From assembly GCA_002729595.1 (NCBI GenBank), contig PBYL01000041.1, positions 1 to 34,035 of the forward strand: a stretch of 34,035 nucleotides of DNA, written 5' to 3'. A program made the position numbers and the translations under genes. This DNA is from Thalassovita sp. GTDB taxonomy: Bacteria > Bacteroidota > Bacteroidia > Cytophagales > Flammeovirgaceae. The stretch's first letter is position 1; each line of letters begins with the position of its first letter. Below, one piece after another: positions 1 to 6,246 of this stretch. The notes under the pieces were generated by a model. The model ran no database searches and was not told the DNA's origin. It was given only the letters and a program-made list of their open reading frames with translations.

Positions 1-641
1 TCGTGTTCTTTGCTAATATCTTCCTCTCCCTGTAGGTCTTTATGATGCACATTTAGGTTAGATATTTCAGTAGCAAAATCTTTCCCTTTTAGCAGCAAAG
101 CATTCATATAATCATCTAGGTTTTCATCCTTGTCGATGTTATAAATTTCATGCATATTTTTACCTCCAAATAAGGCATTATCACCTGCTTCTATCACCCT
201 AATAAATCCTACATCATCAACCCCTCTGTCTGAGATATTTTCTAAAAATCTTTTCTGCGATTCTTTTAATTTTCGATGGGCTGCAAGTCTTTTAGAGAGC
301 TTTTCGTCTACGTGATCGCTACCTACTTTTGCCAACCAAAGCCTAAATGCTTCTGCTTTTTTAGAGGGTACAGACTGGATAATTCTAAATAAAGCTTCTT
401 TATTCGCACATTCCATCTCATATTTTCTACCGTTAGAAGCTTCAATTTTCAACCTTACGCAAAGTGCGTATAGTTCAACTCCCGATCCTTTTTTCTCTCT
501 TCTTTTTAAATCTGTCCAATAGCGATTGGGGTTAGAGGTCTCTGTAAGGGCAGCTATTACGTCAGTTACAAGAAAATGTGGTTCTCCCTTGTACATTACC
601 GATCTGATCTCCTGAGAATTAAATAGTTTTATATCCAGCAT
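1..641 (-). CDS. Bro-N family (DinD/phage-antirepressor-like) protein, 3' end outside window
   Basis: An uninterrupted minus-strand frame starts at ATG 641-639, after a purine-rich GAAAGAAGAAA leader, and runs off the left edge (213 codons seen). It begins MLDIKLFNSQEIRSV and contains NPNRYWTDLKRR, ALFRIIQSVPSKKAEAFRLW and LAKVG. These are hallmarks of the Bro-N domain found in phage antirepressors, BRO proteins and the E. coli DinD family. The part after about residue 120 (ISDRGVDD, followed by AGDNALFGGKNMHEIY) resembles the second conserved block of DinD-like proteins. Bro-N domains are known or proposed to bind DNA. Its role here is unknown. It is divergent from rep and shares the iteron-filled intergenic region, so regulation of, or by, the plasmid origin is possible but is inference. 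The C-terminus cannot be described. Confidence 0.8.
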   Translation of the reverse strand, partial: MLDIKLFNSQEIRSVMYKGEPHFLVTDVIAALTETSNPNRYWTDLKRREKKGSGVELYALCVRLKIEASNGRKYEMECANKEALFRIIQSVPSKKAEAFRLWLAKVGSDHVDEKLSKRLAAHRKLKESQKRFLENISDRGVDDVGFIRVIEAGDNALFGGKNMHEIYNIDKDENLDDYMNALLLKGKDFATEISNLNVHHKDLQGEEDISKEH

Positions 642-782
642 TTTCTTCTTTCTGTTAATTCAAAACCTCTGTTAAATTAGAGTTTTGAATTTAAAATTAT
701 AACAGATGTTTAAATTTTAAAAGGTATACATTTCTAAAATCGCTTATAACTTACTGATACCCAAAAGTTTATTCTAAACCCA
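642..782. other. AT-rich segment flanking the iterons, candidate DNA unwinding element
   Basis: There is no gene here. The stretch between the Bro-N start and the first iteron is very AT-rich, particularly 660-730, with runs such as TTTAAAATTATAAC and TTTAAATTTTAAAAG. Iteron origins normally carry an AT-rich duplex-unwinding region next to the iterons, and this is the most AT-rich candidate. I see no clear DnaA box. The role is inferred from position and composition only. Confidence 0.4.
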
Positions 783-1406
783 TAATTCATAAGTGTTTGG
801 CTAATAATTCATAAGTGTTTGCTTATTAAGTCAAAAGTATTGGGCGATTAAGTCACAAGTAACTGTTTAGTAATTCAAAAGTGATGGTTATAAGTCATAA
901 GTGACTGCTAAGCTATATGTATTTGAATTAAGTCATAAGTGTCTGTTAATTAATAAGTCAAAAGTGTTTGGCAGCATGTTTAGATATGAATTATTGCAAA
1001 ATATGTAAGTCATAAGTGTCTGTAGATGGAAGTAAAAGACTTAAAATAAGTCAAAAGTGTTGGGTATAATCGTCTTTATGACTTACCAAAAGCTGTTTTT
1101 ATAGCTGATTTCACTTATAATATAAGTCAAAAGTATCTGGCAGTATGCATATAAGACTTATTTCTGTACTAAGTCATAAGTGATTGGGACAAGTCAAAAG
1201 TGTCTGTTTAAATGAATTAAAGAGTCATATATGACTTAATTCAATATAGAATAAGTCAAAAGTATCTGGCTATATGACTTAAAAAGACTCAAATTTGCTT
1301 CAAAATAAGTCAAAAGTGTCTGTTAACAATTCAAAAAAAAGCCTAAAATAAGTCGTAAGTGTCTGGTAAATGGGTCAATTTTTTCAAAATAAGTCAGAAG
1401 TGTCTG
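783..1406 (+). repeat. Iteron array of a plasmid-type replication origin (at least 17 copies)
   Basis: Seventeen direct repeats match the consensus TAAGTCAWAAGTGTCTG, with variation mainly at positions 4, 7 and 13-16. They start near 783, 805, 827, 849, 871, 891, 929, 954, 1006, 1047, 1123, 1170, 1190, 1252, 1306, 1349 and 1390. The first five are spaced exactly 22 bp apart and the sixth follows 20 bp later, about two helical turns, so the copies lie on one DNA face. Later spacing is irregular (20-76 bp). Reversed half-sites, TGACTTA or GACTTA, occur at 1038, 1079, 1155, 1233, 1275 and 1445. GACTTA and TAAGTC form an inverted pair with a 3-nt gap at 1038-1052. Direct repeats just upstream of a Rep_3-type gene are the classic layout for initiator binding and copy-number control. 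Confidence 0.9.
1223..1236. promoter_or_regulatory. Perfect 14-bp palindrome AGTCATATATGACT within the origin region
   Basis: This is a perfect inverted repeat built from two half-iterons facing each other. In iteron plasmids of the RepE/RepA/pi type, initiator monomers bind direct iterons while dimers bind an inverted version near the rep promoter and repress it. This palindrome is a candidate dimer site. Its right arm and the following TTAATTC recur in reverse orientation at the rep start codon. Confidence 0.5.
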
Positions 1407-1466
1407 CTAAATAATTCAAAATGATCTCTTACCTTAGTTTTTAATGACTTAGAAAGTTGGAGGAAA

Positions 1467-1481
1467 ATGAGTATGAATTAA
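1467..1481 (+). other. Possible four-codon leader ORF (MSMN) upstream of rep
   Basis: GGAGGAAA immediately precedes ATG AGT ATG AAT TAA, the best Shine-Dalgarno-like sequence in the neighbourhood. The mini-ORF is out of frame with rep and ends 7 nt before the rep ATG. It could be a translational leader controlling initiator synthesis, or the purine run could simply serve the rep start at 1489. It is too short to judge by composition. Confidence 0.25.
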
Positions 1482-1492
1482 GTCATATATGA
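1475..1492. promoter_or_regulatory. Half-iteron element overlapping the rep start codon, candidate autoregulatory site
   Basis: GAATTAAGTCATATATGA spans the rep ATG (1489-1491). It is the exact reverse complement of 1225-1242, the right side of the 14-bp palindrome. A binding site over the translation start would let the initiator repress its own synthesis, or mark the edge of an operator. The match is seen directly; the function is inference. Confidence 0.45.
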
Positions 1493-2502
1493 AAAAATCG
1501 GGTAACGGACAGTTACTGAAATTTTTTAATTTGAGAGATATGAAAAAACCCGAAACCAGAATAAAATACCCAACCAGATTGCTCAAGATTGAATCAGGTC
1601 AGCAGTTTGGAAAGGCACAATTGCAAATATTCGACACAGATCATGACTTTAAAGATCGCCTAACCAATGAAATCAATTATTCTATCGATAGAATATTGAA
1701 ATTGCATAGGGGAGGAGATAACAATTATACCATTACATTGCCTGAGTTTTTTAAAGAAAAACTAGGCGAAGATGTAAAACAAAGAATTACCAAAGAGCTT
1801 TCGGGTTACGAATTACGCGTACTTACCGCTGTAGTGGCACTGGCACAGATATCTAAAAGTCTTTCTACGCTTTCTTATATCGAAGAAATTGACAGAGTGG
1901 TTTTTGAGTTTCAGTTGGGTAGTTTGTATAGGATGTTGGGAATTGACTCAAGCTACAGCAAACGCCATAGAGACTTGGTAAAAGATGCACTAATGAGTTT
2001 GCACTACAAAGAGTTTTTAGTGCCATTTAACACCAAAAACAGAACGGGTTTTAAAATTAAGCGACTCATTGAATTGTTAGAATACTCTAAATTTAAAGAT
2101 AGTCAGGCTGATGGCGATTATAAATTTAGGCTAATGGTTGATGCCTGCTTCATTTCGTATCAGGTAGAGAAAGCCCAAACCTATTTTTACATTCCTTCAG
2201 ATGTAAACCTAACTTTAAAGAAGATTAATCCGGGAAGACCAAACCCATCTATCGAGCTTTTTATAAAGTGTTTGTATCAGGCAAAGCACTGTTCAACCAC
2301 CGGAAAAGTAGAATACAGTTTTTCTAAGCTAAGCGATATTATGAACCTCAATCGCTATAAAAGAAACAATAACTATAGTCGAATTAGAAAAACCATCGAT
2401 AAAGCCTTTGAAACAGCCTTAAAACTAGATTTAGTAGAATCAGTAGAAGAAGATAGAGCAAGAAGTGGAGAAGTAAAATACATGATAAAGTTTGCTTCCT
2501 GA
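1489..2502 (+). CDS. rep: Rep_3/RepB-family plasmid replication initiator
   Basis: The 337-residue protein would bind the upstream iterons and start replication of the replicon. A Rep_3-type core is visible from about residue 85 on: YELRVLTAVVALAQISKS, then a winged-helix-like stretch with LYRMLGIDSSYSKRHRDLVKDAL. A second helical, basic domain follows (about 230-335), including FSKLSDIMNLN and YSRIRKTIDKAFETALKL. Length fits plasmid initiators with two winged-helix domains. The in-frame stop at 1474-1476 leaves ATG 1489 as the first possible ATG. The start codon overlaps a half-iteron, suggesting autoregulation. A strong terminator follows directly, so rep is probably monocistronic. I see no parA/parB in the window. 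Family assignment rests on the pattern plus the iteron context; no close named homologue is claimed. Confidence 0.88.
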   Translation: MKKSGNGQLLKFFNLRDMKKPETRIKYPTRLLKIESGQQFGKAQLQIFDTDHDFKDRLTNEINYSIDRILKLHRGGDNNYTITLPEFFKEKLGEDVKQRITKELSGYELRVLTAVVALAQISKSLSTLSYIEEIDRVVFEFQLGSLYRMLGIDSSYSKRHRDLVKDALMSLHYKEFLVPFNTKNRTGFKIKRLIELLEYSKFKDSQADGDYKFRLMVDACFISYQVEKAQTYFYIPSDVNLTLKKINPGRPNPSIELFIKCLYQAKHCSTTGKVEYSFSKLSDIMNLNRYKRNNNYSRIRKTIDKAFETALKLDLVESVEEDRARSGEVKYMIKFAS

Positions 2503-2521
2503 TTTATAAACGAATTGATAT

Positions 2522-2557
2522 AAAGCGCACTGAGATCAAATTTCAGTGCGCTTTTTT
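2522..2557 (+). terminator. Rho-independent terminator of rep
   Basis: AAAGCGCACTGA and TCAGTGCGCTTT form a perfect 12-bp stem around a 9-nt loop, and the descending arm runs into TTTTTT. It lies 19 nt after the rep stop codon. Confidence 0.85.
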
Positions 2558-2660
2558 GATGTCTTAAGCACAGAATGCTTTTTAAAGAGACAACTACATA
2601 GGATAATTGCTCATTTGCAGAATAAACACAGATGCAAAATTTTTTCCTATATCAAATTCA

Positions 2661-3482
2661 ATGAGAAACACACTACTTACATTTACTTTCCTGTTCGGAA
2701 TCAACTTTACATTACCTACTTTAAAAGCCTGTTCGGTGCTTTATTATATTGATGCAAAAACAGGAAAAATATATGTAGCCAACAATGAAGATATATGGTA
2801 CGATGTAAATCCATACATTCAAATATTACCTGCCACTAAGAGCAAATATGCCAGGCTTTGGTATGGTTGGGACAATTTTGCACAAGGAGGAATTAACCAA
2901 GCAGGATTGTTTTTTGATGGAGCAGTTACCCCACTGCAAACAAGACCAGCAGGTTATCAAGAGCCTGATGGTAATTTGGGCGATGAGATATTGGCCAATT
3001 GCAAAACAGTAGATGAAGCCATTGCATATCTTGAAAAAGAGAAAATTGCCTTAACCAATGCACATATGATGTTTGGCGATAGTGCTGGCAATGCGGTAGT
3101 AGTAGAGTGGGTAGAAGGTGAAAGAAAATTGGAGTACATAAAAGACAACAAACTGGTTATGACCAATTTTTTACTTTCAGACACGACCAAAGGTAATTAT
3201 CCATGCTATCGGCATAGGGCAATTACTAATAACATTGATAGTTTGGAGCGCAAAAACGAAGCCTTAACTTTTTTAGAAGTGGCTAACACATTAGGCAGTG
3301 CCGTACAAATTCCCAAGATTTATGATGAAGGTAGAAAAGCCGGAACCCTATACTCCACTTTTATTGATATAACCGAAATGGAATTTGTCTTGATCTATAA
3401 GATTGATAATTCGAAAGTGACAAAGATTGATTTAAACAAGGAGTTTGCGAGTGGAAAGAAAAGGAAATTAAAATTAGAGTGA
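2661..3482 (+). CDS. Secreted linear-amide C-N hydrolase (Ntn hydrolase, choloylglycine/C45-like)
   Basis: The 273-residue protein likely hydrolyses a linear amide bond in the periplasm or outside the cell; the substrate is unknown. I place the start at ATG 2661, not at the in-frame ATG 2607, because it puts a clean signal peptide (MRNTLLTFTFLFG to TLKA) directly before Cys24. Signal-peptidase cleavage at A23 would expose Cys24 as the N-terminal nucleophile, as in choloylglycine hydrolase-like enzymes. ANNED (residues 40-44), FGDSAGNAVVVEW and VMTNF fit the conserved Asn/Asp positions of these Ntn hydrolases. LKAC is a poor lipobox because of the Lys, which favours an Ntn Cys over a lipoprotein. 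It lies 179 bp after rep's stop, beyond the terminator, with its own upstream region. It is not obviously part of the PUL. Confidence 0.75.
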   Translation: MRNTLLTFTFLFGINFTLPTLKACSVLYYIDAKTGKIYVANNEDIWYDVNPYIQILPATKSKYARLWYGWDNFAQGGINQAGLFFDGAVTPLQTRPAGYQEPDGNLGDEILANCKTVDEAIAYLEKEKIALTNAHMMFGDSAGNAVVVEWVEGERKLEYIKDNKLVMTNFLLSDTTKGNYPCYRHRAITNNIDSLERKNEALTFLEVANTLGSAVQIPKIYDEGRKAGTLYSTFIDITEMEFVLIYKIDNSKVTKIDLNKEFASGKKRKLKLE

Positions 3483-3645
3483 TTTCTAAAAGTCTTTTTA
3501 AGAGTTTACTGAAACTACTAAATCAAAAAATAATAATGGCTTAACACACTATTAACTGTGATTTTATCAGTCAGAAAAGGGGATTTGCTTTCTTAGAGGA
3601 TTTAAAATGCTTATTTTCTAACAAAAAGCAAAACTGTATCTCCCA

Positions 3646-5004
3646 ATGACTAAAAACCTAATTTTAATAGGTGCATTATTAACCATTTTCTTCTCTTGCC
3701 AAAAAGTAGTGAGAGAAGAACTGGATGATGCAAATGTACCTGAACTACCGCATCATGTAAAACTTAGCTGGAAAACATCGCCTGAAACAAGTCAGGCAGT
3801 TTCTTGGCGAACAACCGATAAAGTTACAAATGGAGTTGTCGAATATGTAAAGGCAACTGCTTCTCCATTTTTCGAAGATGATGTAAAAACGATTACAGCC
3901 AAAACAGATACACTTACTTCCGACGATGGAACTTGGGCATACCATCAGGCAAATATTACGGGTTTGCAACCTGCCACCACTTATTCTTATAGAGTGGGAG
4001 ATGGAACCAACTGGTCAGAATGGACAGAGTTTAGTACAGCATCAGACAAAAAAGAACCTTTTACCTTTTTGTATCATGGAGATGTACAGCGCTTTATTTA
4101 CTCGAAAGGGAGCCGAACCATTCGCGAAGCCTATATTCAAAACCCTGATGCAAAGTTTATGGTTTTTGGAGGTGACTTAGTACACAGAGGAAAGCAAAAC
4201 ATAGAAAACTGGGGAGAGTTTTTTCCTGCGGGTGGTTTTGTTTTTCAGAAGTTACCGACCATTGCCACGCCGGGCAATCACGAGCATTACAACCCCAAAG
4301 CCGGAATGGATTTGGTAGACTTATGGTTTTTAAATTTTGAGTTCCCAGAAAATGGCCCAGCAGGCCACGAAGAAGAAACTTTCTACTTCGATTACCAAAA
4401 CATGAGAATTATTTCTCTCAACCTCTGCCGATATAATAATGAGGAAGACCGCAAAGCCATTTATGAGTGGACAGAAGCCAGACTAAAAGAGTTTACTGGT
4501 GACTGGGTGGTAATGACACATCACTACGGTATGGAAGCTTTGGCAAGAAACAGAAAACCCGGTATCAGATTTCCAGATTTAAAAGAGCTGTATGAAAAAT
4601 ACGAGGTAGACTTGGTGCTAGCCGGGCATGAGCATTTGTATGCCAGGGGGAGAATGGATGCTCCTTTGCCGGTTCATGTAATTTCAGTTTCTGGACCTTT
4701 CCAAAATGCCATTCGTTTTGCCGATTGGATTGAAAGAGCAGGAACCAACCTGCAATTGTATCAAGAAATACATGTGAGCTCAGATACGCTGCACTACATT
4801 ACTAAGACAGTACTTGGTGATGTTTACGATGAATTTAAAATTGGCAAAGATGTAAATGGTAAGAAAACATTTATCGAAAGCGAAAACTTGCCACCAGAAT
4901 CTTTAATTCCAACTTTAAACTTTGAAGATCGCTACGATAAAGAGTTGGTTGATTCTTATGAAGATGACAAGAAAAGATATTTAGAAAAAAACACTTTAGA
5001 ATAA
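3646..5004 (+). CDS. Lipoprotein metallophosphoesterase, purple-acid-phosphatase type
   Basis: The 452-residue protein should remove phosphate from an organic ester at the cell envelope. The signal peptide ends in a lipobox, FFSC, with lipidated Cys18. Residues about 35-132 form a fibronectin-like purple-acid-phosphatase N-domain (HVKLSWKTSPETSQAVSW, LQPATTYSYRVGDG). The Metallophos domain follows with all expected metal ligands: GD at 145-146, GGDLV from 175, GNHE at 210-213, THH at 291-293 and GHEHLY from 327. The C-terminal tail after about 385 is less conserved and acidic/basic. The 163-bp gap upstream suggests its own promoter. It converges with the lacI-type gene across a shared terminator. 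The natural substrate is unknown. Confidence 0.9.
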   Translation: MTKNLILIGALLTIFFSCQKVVREELDDANVPELPHHVKLSWKTSPETSQAVSWRTTDKVTNGVVEYVKATASPFFEDDVKTITAKTDTLTSDDGTWAYHQANITGLQPATTYSYRVGDGTNWSEWTEFSTASDKKEPFTFLYHGDVQRFIYSKGSRTIREAYIQNPDAKFMVFGGDLVHRGKQNIENWGEFFPAGGFVFQKLPTIATPGNHEHYNPKAGMDLVDLWFLNFEFPENGPAGHEEETFYFDYQNMRIISLNLCRYNNEEDRKAIYEWTEARLKEFTGDWVVMTHHYGMEALARNRKPGIRFPDLKELYEKYEVDLVLAGHEHLYARGRMDAPLPVHVISVSGPFQNAIRFADWIERAGTNLQLYQEIHVSSDTLHYITKTVLGDVYDEFKIGKDVNGKKTFIESENLPPESLIPTLNFEDRYDKELVDSYEDDKKRYLEKNTLE

Positions 5005-5011
5005 ATTCAAA

Positions 5012-5056
5012 AAAGCATCGGGCTTGGTAAAGCTTAAATAGCAAGTCCGATGTTTT
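5012..5056. terminator. Bidirectional terminator between phosphatase and LacI-type genes
   Basis: CATCGGGCTTG (5016-5026) pairs with CAAGTCCGATG (5042-5052) in an 11-bp stem with one G-U pair. An A run precedes it and a T run follows, so it can serve both convergent genes, whose stops lie within about 15 bp on either side. Confidence 0.75.
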
Positions 5057-5057
5057 A

Positions 5058-6068
5058 TCACCCTCTTTGAGAAGAAGTCCTAACAACCAATTTACCATCG
5101 AGTTTAATGGTGTTATCTTCTGTTTGCTTTTCATTGAGTTGTTCGAGTAGCAAATGAGCAGCATGGTAACCGATTAGGTTGGTAGGTTGCGAAACAGATG
5201 ATAGCGGAGGATCGACTACCTCAGACCACATGGCTTCTGAAAAGCCGATAATACAGACATCTTCCGGAATTCTTTTGCCAGCACTTTTTAAAGCTTTAAT
5301 GGCTCCAATGGCCGTTGGGTCGTTGGTTGCAAAAATTCCATCAGGGCAAATGCCTTTGTCTAACAATCGTTTCATCACTATTTCACCTTCATCGATCATA
5401 AACCCTGTTTCAATAATACAGTCATCGTCATAAGGCAAATGGAATTTATTCATGGCTTTTTCATAACCTCTAATTCTTTCTCTGGAAAGACTCAAATGTT
5501 TGTATCCAGCCAAGTGGATAATGTTTTTACAACCTTGTTTTATCAGGTGTTCTACTGCAAAGTAAGACCATTTAAAATCATTGAATATGACCTTTGGTGC
5601 TTTAATCATTTCATTCACTCGATTAAAAAATACCATCGGCATGCCTTTCTCATAAAGTTTATTGTAGTAATCTATGTTTTGGGTTTCGCGAGAAAGTGAG
5701 ATCAGTAAGCCGTCAACCATGTTTTCTTCCAACTTCAACACATTTTCCATCTCGGTTTCGAAGCACTCATTAGATTGCATAATGAGTAACTGATAGCCTT
5801 CTGCTTGCAAAACATTCTGCATTCCCATGATGATCTGCGGGAAAAAATCATTGATAAACTCTGGAATTACCACACCCACTTGAAAGGTTTTTTGTTGGTG
5901 TAATCGCTTAGCAACTGGGTTTGGATGATACCCCATTTCTTTGGCGGTTTTTAAAACCTTGTCTCTGGTTTTAGCGCTAATGTCGAATGTATCGTTCATC
6001 GCTCGTGAAACTGTGGAGACAGAAACATTCAATTCACGAGCTATATCTTTGATAGTTATGTGTTTCAT
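5058..6068 (-). CDS. LacI/GalR-family transcriptional regulator
   Basis: The 336-residue protein has a typical LacI-type N-terminal helix-turn-helix (MKHITIKDIARELN, VSVSTVSRAMND, then the hinge-like YHPNPVAKRL around residues 45-60). A periplasmic-binding-protein-like effector domain follows, including FQVGVVIPEFINDFFP, DGLLISLSRE, DGIFATNDPTAIGAIKAL and SVSQPTNLIGYHAAHLL. I start at ATG 6068 rather than the TTG two codons upstream. It is divergent from the SSS symporter gene and is the only classical local regulator. Two LacI-type operators sit in the shared promoter region, so it probably represses the PUL until a sugar or sugar acid binds. The ligand is unknown; SSS and FAD enzymes suggest a modified monosaccharide. 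Confidence 0.92.
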   Translation of the reverse strand: MKHITIKDIARELNVSVSTVSRAMNDTFDISAKTRDKVLKTAKEMGYHPNPVAKRLHQQKTFQVGVVIPEFINDFFPQIIMGMQNVLQAEGYQLLIMQSNECFETEMENVLKLEENMVDGLLISLSRETQNIDYYNKLYEKGMPMVFFNRVNEMIKAPKVIFNDFKWSYFAVEHLIKQGCKNIIHLAGYKHLSLSRERIRGYEKAMNKFHLPYDDDCIIETGFMIDEGEIVMKRLLDKGICPDGIFATNDPTAIGAIKALKSAGKRIPEDVCIIGFSEAMWSEVVDPPLSSVSQPTNLIGYHAAHLLLEQLNEKQTEDNTIKLDGKLVVRTSSQRG

Positions 6069-6134
6069 TTTCAATATTACTGTTTATCAGTCTTAGTATT
6101 ATTCTAGTTCATTTTCAGTATCTAATATACAAAT

Positions 6135-6169
6135 TCGGAATCGTTTCCGAAAATCGGAACCGTTTCCGA
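6135..6169. promoter_or_regulatory. Two tandem LacI-type operators
   Basis: TCGGAATCGTTTCCGA (6135-6150) and TCGGAACCGTTTCCGA (6154-6169) are near-identical inverted repeats with TCGGAA/TTCCGA arms and the central CG typical of LacI/GalR operators. Their centres are 19 bp apart. They lie 67 bp upstream of the divergent regulator's start and 78 bp upstream of the symporter's start, so one regulator could control both directions. Confidence 0.85.
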
Positions 6170-6246
6170 AACAAGATTTTCAGGTCTAATTAATATTCGA
6201 TATGGGCGAATAACTATATTAGTTCCACAAATGAAAATGAAAACTC

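Noticed and set aside
783..1406. Regular repeats that could be taken for a CRISPR array
   Set aside because: Units are only 17 bp and degenerate, spacers range from about 3 to 59 bp, and a Rep_3 initiator follows directly; no cas genes are present. Iterons explain it.
2607..2660. Longer N-terminus for the Ntn hydrolase from ATG 2607
   Set aside because: It would bury the signal peptide behind 18 polar residues; ATG 2661 restores a standard signal peptide before the nucleophile Cys.
2546..2752. Small ORF after rep
   Set aside because: It begins inside the terminator hairpin, overlaps the Ntn hydrolase start in another frame, and has no recognisable features.
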